Part shown: positions 51,952 through 59,911 of the stretch, in pieces
Numbering within the stretch: position 1 is the first letter of the stretch
How the letters are laid out: the number at the start of each line of letters is the position of its first letter
Origin: Tateyamaria omphalii
Lineage (GTDB): Bacteria > Pseudomonadota > Alphaproteobacteria > Rhodobacterales > Rhodobacteraceae
Reading direction: 5' to 3'
Assembly: GCF_014651375.1 (NCBI RefSeq)
Contig: NZ_BMWT01000007.1
Span: forward strand, 62,001-126,000
DNA: 64,000 nucleotides
Position numbers and translations under genes: made by a program
The notes under the pieces: model-generated
Databases searched by the model: none
What the model was told of the DNA's origin: nothing
What the model saw: the letters and a program-made list of their open reading frames with translations, nothing else

Positions 51952-54900
51952 ATGGACAGCGCGGAACAGGCAGAAAAGCTGTTTGCGACATGGAGGTCTG
52001 ATGTTGAGGCCGGCGCAACAGACGGCGCTATCCTGTCCGAACTTCTGGGATCAGCGCTAACTGGCGTCGCTCATTTGTCAGACGTGGCCGACCGCTACAT
52101 TGCAGATGGCAACCCTGCTGCGGCTGTCGCCCGTCTCAACGAAGCGTTGATGCTGTCTGAGAACAATCCATGGCTCCTTTTTCAGCTTGGGCGCGCCAAA
52201 CTAGCTGAAGGGGATGCAGCAGTTGCGCTCGATACGTTTCGCCGTGGCCTGGATCAGACAGACTGCGCGCCGATCAAAGTGATCGCGTCACGCATCTCGG
52301 CCGAGGAGGAAAAACGAGCAGAGATCAGGACCCGCGCGCAAGAACAGATCAAGTCGGCAGATGAGCTGTTCGATGCAAGAGAATGGCAGCGCGCCGATGC
52401 GCTTTTACAGGATGCAGACGTCGTTGAATGCTTTCCAGAGATTGTCGCAATCAAGCGCGCCAACATTGCCATTACTCTGGGCAATCTGAACCTTGCTGAG
52501 GGTTTGCTTAAGCAGGCCGAAAGGGATGCGCCCCGCAATCCATGGGTTCCACACTCGCTTGGCCTTGTTGCGGAATGCCGCGACGACCTGGAAGCGGCAT
52601 TGGTCTACGGTGAGCGAGCGGTTGGTCTTGATCCTGAAAATGGGCACTTTCAACGCAGCCTTGAGAGATGGTCAAGTTTGGCCCTGACCGAAGCCGTTGG
52701 CATAACAGAGGCACATATTTCGCCGCTTCCCATGGAGTTTCCTGAACCTCGAAACGGGCGGACAAAAGTGATTTGTTGGGATGTTTCCCACAACCCTGCC
52801 GGTCGGGCCGCAGTTTTGGCAGATGTTGCAACACAGTTTACCGAAACGGATCTTGTCGGGCCTTCATTCACCAGAACTGCGGATTTGGTCTGGCCGCCAC
52901 TGGCCCAGCCGCAATACGGGTACGGGCTGACGAGTTGGGCGGCCAATGGCTTTGCAGATTTTGTAAACGGCGCGATCCAACACGTCATGGACAATCCGGT
53001 GGATCACGTCTGGGTCTCGAAAGCGCGCTTTCCCAGCCTGTTCATGGGATGCCTTTACAAGCTTGTTCATGGGACGACGATGATCGTTGACATCGACGAC
53101 GATGAATTGGCGTTTGTCGAAGAAACGCTGCCCTTAACCGTCGATGAGGCACTTGCAGACGAACAAGACCTTGATTGGGTCAACCCTGCTGCGGCCTGCT
53201 GGGGGCGCTTAGCGCAGCACATGGTGTCCTGGGCCGACGGCACCACGTGTTGCAACCGTGTACTCCAAAACGTGCATGGTGGAGAAATCATCCCCCATGT
53301 GCGTCGTGGCGAAGCCTTTGCTGCGTTGGATGGCAGAAAATCCGACTTGCGTGCAGATTTCGGGATTGCGGCGGACGACAAGGTCGTTCTTTTCATGGGC
53401 ACGCCACGGCGTCACAAGGGTATCTTGGATATTGCAAGGGCCGTAAAAAATTTGTCCGACCCGGCCGCACTTCTTTTAGTGGTGGGCAGCTTCCCCGATA
53501 CCAAGTTGAAGGAAGAACTGGATGGGATGGCGAATCTGAGGTGGAAACACTTTGAGGATCAGCCCCTATCAAGTGCGCCCGTATTCAATGCAATGGCGGA
53601 CTTGGCATGCGCGGTCCAGCACACTGATGATCGAATTGCCCAATCCCAGACACCGGCGAAACTCTCCGATGCCGCCGGAGCAGGAACACTTGCCATAACA
53701 TCCAAACTCTCAACCGTAGCGCCATTTGTGGAGGCTGGGGCAGCGTTGACCCCTGCCGCGAATGAAAGTCTGGTTGCGTTGCTCAGACGGGCACTTGTGC
53801 AGGCCGCAAACCCAGATACGCCCCAAGTGATCAAATCATTCTTCTCCGAAACACTTTCTGTTGCCTCCGCCGTACCGGCAGCCAAAACGGCGTTTCAAGA
53901 TGCCCAACGTCAACAAAAGGATCTTCCAGTACAGTTTGTGCAATTGCTGGAGCTGATGCGCGCGCGCCTTCCCATGTATGACAATCCGGTCATTCACGCG
54001 TTTTGGGACAAGCACGTGAAGTCTCCGAAACGCGCTGTTGCCGTAACCAACTTCGACGATAATCTCGATATTGTTTTTTTCTGGAAACAAAACGACACGG
54101 GTATTTACAACCGTAGACAGGACTGCATTCACGAGACCCTGGCCGGTTTGCCCAATGTACGAAAAGTTCTGCACATTGATGCTCCTATCAACGCAGATCG
54201 GCTTATGTCTCTGGCTCATGGGCCGAACAGCACATCCGAGGGCCGACGCATAACCGACAAAACACTTGCCCGTTTTCTTGGCGTAGCTGACGGCACAGAT
54301 GTTCACTACCGTAGTTTTGTTCACAAAGGCCGGACCACCTCCCTACTTGGTCGCACTTTGCCATCCGAGGGTGATTTTGCACCGCAAGTCGCCCGGTGGA
54401 TGGAGGAGCTTGAAATTGGCCCCAATGCGCTGGCTTGGGTTTGCCCTGTGGTCCCCGAGTTCGACAAGGTTCAAGAGGTTGTTCAGTTCCAGCATATTGT
54501 TTGCGACGTCATTGATGATCAACGTCTTTGGCCGATGAAAACCGAGATGCGGCGGCGCATCAATCGCAGTTATGCGCACATCTTTGACCGCAGCTCCTGC
54601 GTCTTTGCGAATTGCGAACCCGTTGTCGAATGGTTGCGCAGTGAGGGATTGGCACCAGTACTTGTGCCAAATGGTTTGACCGTGCCCGACCTCAAATCCA
54701 AGGCGAAAGTTCCGAGCGAAATCAAACGCTTGACCGGACCAATTGTTGGGTATGTGGGCAACATGAGCGACCGCATTGATTGGGCCTTGGTTCACGAGAT
54801 TGCTGTCGCTGAACCAAGTTGGCAGTTTGTGTTTATCGGAAAGACACCCAATGGTTGGACCGAGCGTTTCCAGGCATTTGCTGATCTTCCTAACGTGTTG

Positions 54901-55272
54901 ATGCCTGGTGTGGTTCCGGCCGATCAGGTTTCGGACTGGCTGGCGGGCATGGACGCGGCAATCATCCCACATTTGAATACACCGCTGTCAGAGGCGATGA
55001 ACCCTCTGAAACTCTACGTGTACCGGTCGCATGGCGTGCGCACGGTCAGTACGCCGATTAAGAACATCGATGATCTACGGGACGAAATCGCAATTGCCGC
55101 GAATGCGTCCGAGATGCGTGCTGCAATTGCTCAAGCCATACAAGACAAGAATGCCTATGGGCCTGCGCCGTTGTCGGCTAAGCACAGCGAAGCCTACAAC
55201 TGGGAGTCGCGGGTCGCTAAAATGCTTTCGGTTTTGCGGGATTCTTTCAGGCGATCAGAAGCGGCGGAGTGA
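51952..55272 (+). CDS. large TPR protein with two GT-B glycosyltransferase modules
   Basis: An 1106-residue protein, SD GGGGGATGAA. Residues 30-245 form TPR-like helix pairs (AVARLNEALMLSENNPWLLF, GLLKQAERDAPRNPWVPHSL). Residues about 265-660 form a first GT-B module with KVVLFMGTPRRHKGILDIAR and a donor-side AQSQTPAKLSDAAGAG segment. Residues about 690-1106 form a second one with VFFWKQNDTGIYNRRQDCI, IVCDVIDDQRLWPM, LVPNGLTVPD, GYVGNMSDRIDWALVHEI and SEAMNPLKLYVYRSHG. Two GT4-type modules on one chain may build a disaccharide unit or polymer, with TPRs docking the acceptor. It is in the same orientation as the GT2 gene, 155 bp downstream. Confidence 0.85.
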   Translation: MDSAEQAEKLFATWRSDVEAGATDGAILSELLGSALTGVAHLSDVADRYIADGNPAAAVARLNEALMLSENNPWLLFQLGRAKLAEGDAAVALDTFRRGLDQTDCAPIKVIASRISAEEEKRAEIRTRAQEQIKSADELFDAREWQRADALLQDADVVECFPEIVAIKRANIAITLGNLNLAEGLLKQAERDAPRNPWVPHSLGLVAECRDDLEAALVYGERAVGLDPENGHFQRSLERWSSLALTEAVGITEAHISPLPMEFPEPRNGRTKVICWDVSHNPAGRAAVLADVATQFTETDLVGPSFTRTADLVWPPLAQPQYGYGLTSWAANGFADFVNGAIQHVMDNPVDHVWVSKARFPSLFMGCLYKLVHGTTMIVDIDDDELAFVEETLPLTVDEALADEQDLDWVNPAAACWGRLAQHMVSWADGTTCCNRVLQNVHGGEIIPHVRRGEAFAALDGRKSDLRADFGIAADDKVVLFMGTPRRHKGILDIARAVKNLSDPAALLLVVGSFPDTKLKEELDGMANLRWKHFEDQPLSSAPVFNAMADLACAVQHTDDRIAQSQTPAKLSDAAGAGTLAITSKLSTVAPFVEAGAALTPAANESLVALLRRALVQAANPDTPQVIKSFFSETLSVASAVPAAKTAFQDAQRQQKDLPVQFVQLLELMRARLPMYDNPVIHAFWDKHVKSPKRAVAVTNFDDNLDIVFFWKQNDTGIYNRRQDCIHETLAGLPNVRKVLHIDAPINADRLMSLAHGPNSTSEGRRITDKTLARFLGVADGTDVHYRSFVHKGRTTSLLGRTLPSEGDFAPQVARWMEELEIGPNALAWVCPVVPEFDKVQEVVQFQHIVCDVIDDQRLWPMKTEMRRRINRSYAHIFDRSSCVFANCEPVVEWLRSEGLAPVLVPNGLTVPDLKSKAKVPSEIKRLTGPIVGYVGNMSDRIDWALVHEIAVAEPSWQFVFIGKTPNGWTERFQAFADLPNVLMPGVVPADQVSDWLAGMDAAIIPHLNTPLSEAMNPLKLYVYRSHGVRTVSTPIKNIDDLRDEIAIAANASEMRAAIAQAIQDKNAYGPAPLSAKHSEAYNWESRVAKMLSVLRDSFRRSEAAE

Positions 55273-55465
55273 CGGCTGTTTTAGGGTGTTTGCCCCTCGG
55301 TCCGGTCTAAACAGAGCGGTACACCCTGTCATGGCCGGTGCAATGTTTCCAACAAAAGCCCCCCGAATTCCTTTGTTGGCAATTAAACCGGCAAAACGCA
55401 TGGAATTCCTTACTTGTCGGCACCCTCCGATCGCTTCACACTCATAGCGTGTGGGCGTTCCGCTC

Positions 55466-55481
55466 ACTTTTTTAAAAAAGT
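55466..55481. repeat. 16-bp A/T palindrome upstream of the peptidase module
   Basis: ACTTTTTTAAAAAAGT is a perfect palindrome, followed by CCTTTTTTTGGAG, and lies 20 bp before the ATG at 55502. It could form a hairpin close to the ribosome site or be a terminator-like element of the preceding transcript. Position near the start suggests translational or transcriptional control. Confidence 0.6.
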
Positions 55482-55501
55482 CCTTTTTTTGGAGCATTAA
55501 A

Positions 55502-56536
55502 ATGAGAATGAACTTGGACGAAGTCCCTTTGGGGGCGCGACGTCGCGCATCCCAACTTCTTGAAAACATCCGTGGCACAGATATGGACCCGACCAAGGGG
55601 CACGCTGCCCTGTCGGGAGAGGTCAACGCCATTTTCCGCCCCGATTTGAAAGACATCGCGTACTTCGAGTTTGTGGTGGAGCTTGGCCGTGAACGTGGGC
55701 GTCAGGTGGCGATTTCAGGTCGCGGGGAAGAGCTCAAACGCACCCCTGCCCGGCACGGTTTCATCATTGCGTCAAGTGATGCTCATGATCATCCCGTGTC
55801 GCACTGGTCACTCGACCGCGAACCGCCAAGCCATCAGCTGTCGACTGCGGCAAAGGAAAAAGGAGCAAAGGTCGCGCGCTTGTTCAAGCTTGATGCTCTG
55901 TCCTATGCGGGCGAAGCGGAAAACGGCGAAATGATTGCACAAACCGGTCAATTGCCTATGCCCATTGAGGGCTTGCTGTCAGACGTGGACAAGATGCGCG
56001 GCAAGATCTCGGGTACAATGGCGCGACCCGGTGCAGCCTCCAAGGATGATGAAGAGGCCAGCAAGGAACCGCATGAGGTCCGCAATCGTGGTCAACGCCG
56101 TCAACAGACCAAGATCGGGTCGGTTGGCTCGTGGAAAGAACTGCGCGAGATCTACGGCGATGCGTTTGGCCCCTTGCTTGTCGCCCTCAAACAACAAGCT
56201 GCACCAGCTTGGGAAATCGAGAATCTGGTCGGGGAAATGGGCGAAGGCGTCATGACCGGTACCAGCCATAAGGTTGCCCTGCTCGAAGCCGACGCAAGCG
56301 TCGAAGTGTCCGGCGATGGTGCCGGTCTGGTCAAGGTTGAGGTCATGCCAACCACGGAGACCGGCGGGTGTGTCGTGTTACACGTGGCAGACGAAAAGCT
56401 GCGTGAGGAGGTGTCCTTCGACCTGCTCGTTTCGTATCGCTCTGGCCTTCAGGAACACCTGCGTTTCTTTGCCGTTTCACCCACAACCCCATCCAACACC
56501 AAGCCTGACAGCGGCATGGCCGAGTTCGAGGAGTAA
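55502..56536 (+). CDS. hypothetical protein paired with a papain-fold peptidase
   Basis: A 344-residue protein from the ATG at 55502 (SD GGAG). There is no signal peptide or membrane helix. The N-terminal half is charged, with a His/Asp-rich stretch IIASSDAHDHPVSHWSLDRE; a basic linker follows (EVRNRGQRRQQTKIG), and the last 75 residues look beta-rich (KVALLEADASVEVSGDGAGL, VKVEVMPTTETGGCVVLHVA). I do not recognise a family. Its last codons hold the SD of the downstream peptidase gene (GAGGAG, six bases from the stop to the ATG), so the two are translationally coupled. It may be the substrate, inhibitor or targeting partner of the peptidase. Confidence 0.7.
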   Translation: MRMNLDEVPLGARRRASQLLENIRGTDMDPTKGHAALSGEVNAIFRPDLKDIAYFEFVVELGRERGRQVAISGRGEELKRTPARHGFIIASSDAHDHPVSHWSLDREPPSHQLSTAAKEKGAKVARLFKLDALSYAGEAENGEMIAQTGQLPMPIEGLLSDVDKMRGKISGTMARPGAASKDDEEASKEPHEVRNRGQRRQQTKIGSVGSWKELREIYGDAFGPLLVALKQQAAPAWEIENLVGEMGEGVMTGTSHKVALLEADASVEVSGDGAGLVKVEVMPTTETGGCVVLHVADEKLREEVSFDLLVSYRSGLQEHLRFFAVSPTTPSNTKPDSGMAEFEE

Positions 56537-56541
56537 TCATC

Positions 56542-57192
56542 ATGGCATATACATATTATTGGGCCGATGGCTCCGCATCTCAGCAACCTTACAACCAGTA
56601 CACCGTGAACGGATGCGCGATTGGCTGCGGCAGCCTTGCATGGACCATTCTGTTCCTGTGGGGTGACCGACAGGCCGGAACCGGCAACAGCTACTGGGCA
56701 CCGCGCTGGGGCCTGTACCGTCAGGACGGTGGAACCGGGGCAGACGTTGTGTCTCCAACCTCGCAAACGGCGGGCGTGAACAACGTGATCGAAGAGATCG
56801 CGGACGATGTTGACACTTTCTGCGCCTTCGGACAGGGGGCAACACACCCAGCTACGATGGGTCAGGCCAGCCGGTACTTCTCCGGCCGGACAGGCACATC
56901 ACTGGTCGAACACCACAACATCTTTGGTGTCAGCGAAACCCGCCTGCGCGAATATGCACGAAACTCGATCCGCGATCGCGATACACCGGCTGTGATCGGA
57001 ACAGGCTGGCTCAGCCACTACCCGGTGGCCTACGGCTATGCGTGGCAATCACGCATCGTGCGCAAGTGCTTCATCTTCTGTTGGAACGAAACGGTCTATG
57101 ACCGCTGGTTCTGGGTGAACCAGGGCTGGGGCGGCAGCGGCAATGACTGGGTGCCGGCTGACACCTGGTTCGCGGGCGAGATTTACCCTTAG
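56542..57192 (+). CDS. compact papain-fold cysteine peptidase (C10/streptopain-like)
   Basis: A 216-residue protein without signal peptide or propeptide. The arrangement resembles the catalytic core of C10 peptidases: Cys25 in YTVNGCAIGCGSLAWTILFL (compare GxCVAT...), His159 in TGWLSHYPVAYGYA, and Asn193 with the tryptophan-glycine loop in WFWVNQGWGGSGNDW. Streptopain-type enzymes cleave proteins and are usually secreted zymogens; this one lacks the zymogen part. A second cysteine (Cys29) and the RKCFIFCW pair are extra. Followed by a strong palindromic terminator. I am fairly sure of the fold, less of proteolytic activity. Confidence 0.75.
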   Translation: MAYTYYWADGSASQQPYNQYTVNGCAIGCGSLAWTILFLWGDRQAGTGNSYWAPRWGLYRQDGGTGADVVSPTSQTAGVNNVIEEIADDVDTFCAFGQGATHPATMGQASRYFSGRTGTSLVEHHNIFGVSETRLREYARNSIRDRDTPAVIGTGWLSHYPVAYGYAWQSRIVRKCFIFCWNETVYDRWFWVNQGWGGSGNDWVPADTWFAGEIYP

Positions 57193-57198
57193 AGCCCT

Positions 57199-57228
57199 GC
57201 GGGCCAACCCGTCGACGGGTTGGCCCGC
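57199..57228. terminator. 30-bp perfect palindrome, bidirectional terminator
   Basis: The whole 30 bp is self-complementary, with arms GCGGGCCAACCCGTC and GACGGGTTGGCCCGC and no spacer. It lies 7 bp after the peptidase stop and 30 bp beyond the end of the convergent siderophore synthetase gene. TTTCG follows on the plus strand. It should stop transcription from both sides. Confidence 0.85.
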
Positions 57229-57257
57229 TTTCGCCATCAGACCACTGTTCTGGAGAC

Positions 57258-59024
57258 CTAAGGCGCAGCCGCCATCAGATCAGCCTTTGAAACGCTTGCT
57301 GCAACAGTGTTAAAAGCCAGCGGATTCTCAAGGTCGGTTCCTCGTGCAGGCAAAGGCCGCTCGCCACTGTCACCATACCCGATAGCAAGACGCACTTTGT
57401 TAATGCAGACTTTGGGCATGGTCCTTTGGAACAGATCAAACATCGCGTGGCGCGGTGCGAGCTCTGGATGTGATGTTTTGTAACCCAGTAAAACATCCCT
57501 CAGAACGGCGTAGAAGCAATCTTCTTCAATCTGTCCGGTTCGGGCCAAACTCATCGACAGAAACCGCAATACGGTCACAAAATGGGCCGTTTGAATGTCG
57601 TGGATGATGTATGCGGTTGGTTTGCGTGGCAACAGCTTGCGGATTTCAGGGGCGAGACCCGTCATTTCGGGAAAATCCTGGTCAACCAAATCCAGATCCC
57701 CCTGAAAATCTTTGAGCGCCATGCCAACAGGCATATTATTTTCCAAGATTACCGTAATGTTCTGGCCATGCGCGATAAAGCCAACCCCGTAGCGGCACAG
57801 GATGTGCCATAGGGGTACAACAGTGACCTTGAACAGAGCCTTTAGCCAAGTGACGATGTCGACACCCGCCGCCTTTGCATAGGCGAGGGCCAGTGGTGTT
57901 CCACACGCGCCCTCGTGGAACAGCGCGGCCGCCATCACAGCTTTTTGGCTGGAGTTGATCTTTGCATCCGCGTTCTCGCGCCAGATCACGCCAAGCATCT
58001 CATGGTGACGATAGGGTGCATCTGGACAATCCGTTAGTATCGGATGAGCTGCCCAATGACCCAACGCTTCCCGCAAAACCACGACGTTGTCATTCAGAAG
58101 CGGGTCGTCACGAACGATGTCAGTCAACCAATCTGACAATGCGCCGCCATGTTCGATGTATTTGCCGGGCATACCCCGCCATGCCGATGTATTGAGAATA
58201 CCCAGCGACAGTTTGACGTCATACGGCTCTCCGTTCACCGGTGTCAGTGTCCGAAGGCTGGGTGTCGCGACGTAGTCTGGTCCGCGCTGACCCAGCGGGA
58301 TCAAACGTTTACGCGCAATTTCAACAGCAAAGGACTGTTCGAGGTGGTTGCGCCATTGCCAGGGATGAACCGGAAGCAAGATATGCGCGTCAGTCGCCCC
58401 TGCTCTCTGCGCTTCTTGCCTAAGTGAATTCCTCAAATCAGGCCCAAGAATGTCACCGAGAAGATCATCTTCGTTCACATCGCCGGACTTACCACTTCGC
58501 AACAAGGTTGGATCGACCGCCAGCCAAAACAGACGAATGGGTTCTGCGTATTCCGGCGCATATGCCTTCAAATCTGCGGTGCCCCAGCCAAGCCGGCCTT
58601 TATTGGCGACGGCCTTGGGATGTCCTTCGAGTGTGGCATGCAATTTGCGTGCAGGCATTGTTACAAGCGCTTGCGCATCCAGATCACCAAATAGTCGCAA
58701 CAGTTCAATGTCCTGCCGCAAAGTGTTCGATAGTTCGCGCAAAAACATCGCTTCTGTATCGGGTGTCATGCCCAACTCATGCCGGGCGTCGACAACAAAT
58801 CGCAGCGGGCAAGGAAAGTCGCCAGTATCTACGGATATGCTGTGCGGATCGACATCCAGATTGTTCCAGATGCGCCGTGTCGCGTCGAAAAGATAGACCC
58901 GGTTCGACGCGAGTTTGAGTTGGTAGTGTTCACCACCTTCCGGGTGCAGGACTTCCTCCCAAGTCAGTTCACTGATCATCTTAGCCAGAAGGCGCCGTCG
59001 TGGTGCATCCAGTGCATCAATCAT
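57258..59024 (-). CDS. IucA/IucC family siderophore synthetase (second NIS synthetase)
   Basis: A 588-residue NRPS-independent siderophore synthetase. Family motifs are ATLEGHPKAVANKGRLGWG (ATP/substrate loop), HILLPVHPWQWRNHLEQSF, NTSAWRGMPGKYIEHG and FIAHGQNITVILENNMPVGM. These enzymes adenylate a citrate carboxylate and couple it to a hydroxamate amine. It is the last gene of the minus-strand operon, overlapping the acetyltransferase gene by four bases. Assignment to the IucA or IucC role cannot be made with certainty by reading. Confidence 0.93.
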   Translation of the reverse strand: MIDALDAPRRRLLAKMISELTWEEVLHPEGGEHYQLKLASNRVYLFDATRRIWNNLDVDPHSISVDTGDFPCPLRFVVDARHELGMTPDTEAMFLRELSNTLRQDIELLRLFGDLDAQALVTMPARKLHATLEGHPKAVANKGRLGWGTADLKAYAPEYAEPIRLFWLAVDPTLLRSGKSGDVNEDDLLGDILGPDLRNSLRQEAQRAGATDAHILLPVHPWQWRNHLEQSFAVEIARKRLIPLGQRGPDYVATPSLRTLTPVNGEPYDVKLSLGILNTSAWRGMPGKYIEHGGALSDWLTDIVRDDPLLNDNVVVLREALGHWAAHPILTDCPDAPYRHHEMLGVIWRENADAKINSSQKAVMAAALFHEGACGTPLALAYAKAAGVDIVTWLKALFKVTVVPLWHILCRYGVGFIAHGQNITVILENNMPVGMALKDFQGDLDLVDQDFPEMTGLAPEIRKLLPRKPTAYIIHDIQTAHFVTVLRFLSMSLARTGQIEEDCFYAVLRDVLLGYKTSHPELAPRHAMFDLFQRTMPKVCINKVRLAIGYGDSGERPLPARGTDLENPLAFNTVAASVSKADLMAAAP

Positions 59025-59911
59025 AGTGGCACCCGATCGAAAAAATCATCCCGGGCGCAATGCATCAGGGCCGAACGTTTGTGAGGAAAGTCGAATTCCT
59101 TGATCTTTCGGTAAGCGAGAGCGTCTGCATATCGCAGCAGCTTTGCGTTATCGACACGAGGTTCCCCGACAACGAGGTCCGTCATGGGGCAATCGAGAAA
59201 AATGTAGTGGGTTAAAGCGCGAATCCATGCGGAAGTCTTGGCGCGACCCAATGCACTGACTTCGCCGATCAATCCATGCCAGCCGCGATCCCAAGGCCCG
59301 GCATCATAATATGCGCCAAGTCGATCCTCTCTCGCCCAGTAAATCTCGAAGTATCCGACTGGGACACCGTCATATTCCCCGATGACCGAGAAATTGTGCG
59401 GGTCAGATAACTTGTCTTCAAGAAAACCACGCAGTTCGTCTTGCGATCGGTCTTCTTCCCAGAAATAGGCAACGCGTGGATCATTCTGCCATCGATGAAA
59501 CGTATCCAAATCGCGTTCGATATCTACTTCCCTAAACGACACGGCAATACCCGCGTCAACAAAGAACTTTTCATAGACAACACCATGGGGATTTGCAGGC
59601 CTTAGTGGGTGATCCCGTCCATCCGGGCCCGCTACCAATGCCGCCCGTTGGTAGCGGGCCTGCGGATGTTTGAGCCAAGGTTCGGGGGCTTGCAAAAAGC
59701 CGGAACGGTGAATGCGTTGGGCCCCGTCCTTTGCGACCGCATATCCAGGCAGTCTGGGATCCAAATATGCCCCGTCCATCTCTGGAGGCACATCAATAAA
59801 TGTGGCTTCAGGGTTTTCGACAAAGCGGTCTTCGACCCATTGAATAAACGATCCCTGCTCTTTGGGTGAAGGGTGCGAGGGTTTGATCAGCGTAGCAGCA
59901 TCGGGTGTCAT
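59021..59911 (-). CDS. siderophore-type GNAT N-acyltransferase (IucB-like)
   Basis: A 296-residue protein whose C-terminal half is a GNAT domain of the IucB/RhbD/MbtK type: DLDTFHRWQNDPRVAYFWEE, VIGEYDGVPVGYFEIYWARE, DRGWHGLIGEVSALG and VGEPRVDNAKLLRYADALAY. It acylates the N-hydroxylated amine, giving the hydroxamate iron ligand. The N-terminal 100 residues are a less conserved extension. It lies between the two NIS synthetases with ATGA overlaps on both sides. Confidence 0.92.
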   Translation of the reverse strand: MTPDAATLIKPSHPSPKEQGSFIQWVEDRFVENPEATFIDVPPEMDGAYLDPRLPGYAVAKDGAQRIHRSGFLQAPEPWLKHPQARYQRAALVAGPDGRDHPLRPANPHGVVYEKFFVDAGIAVSFREVDIERDLDTFHRWQNDPRVAYFWEEDRSQDELRGFLEDKLSDPHNFSVIGEYDGVPVGYFEIYWAREDRLGAYYDAGPWDRGWHGLIGEVSALGRAKTSAWIRALTHYIFLDCPMTDLVVGEPRVDNAKLLRYADALAYRKIKEFDFPHKRSALMHCARDDFFDRVPL

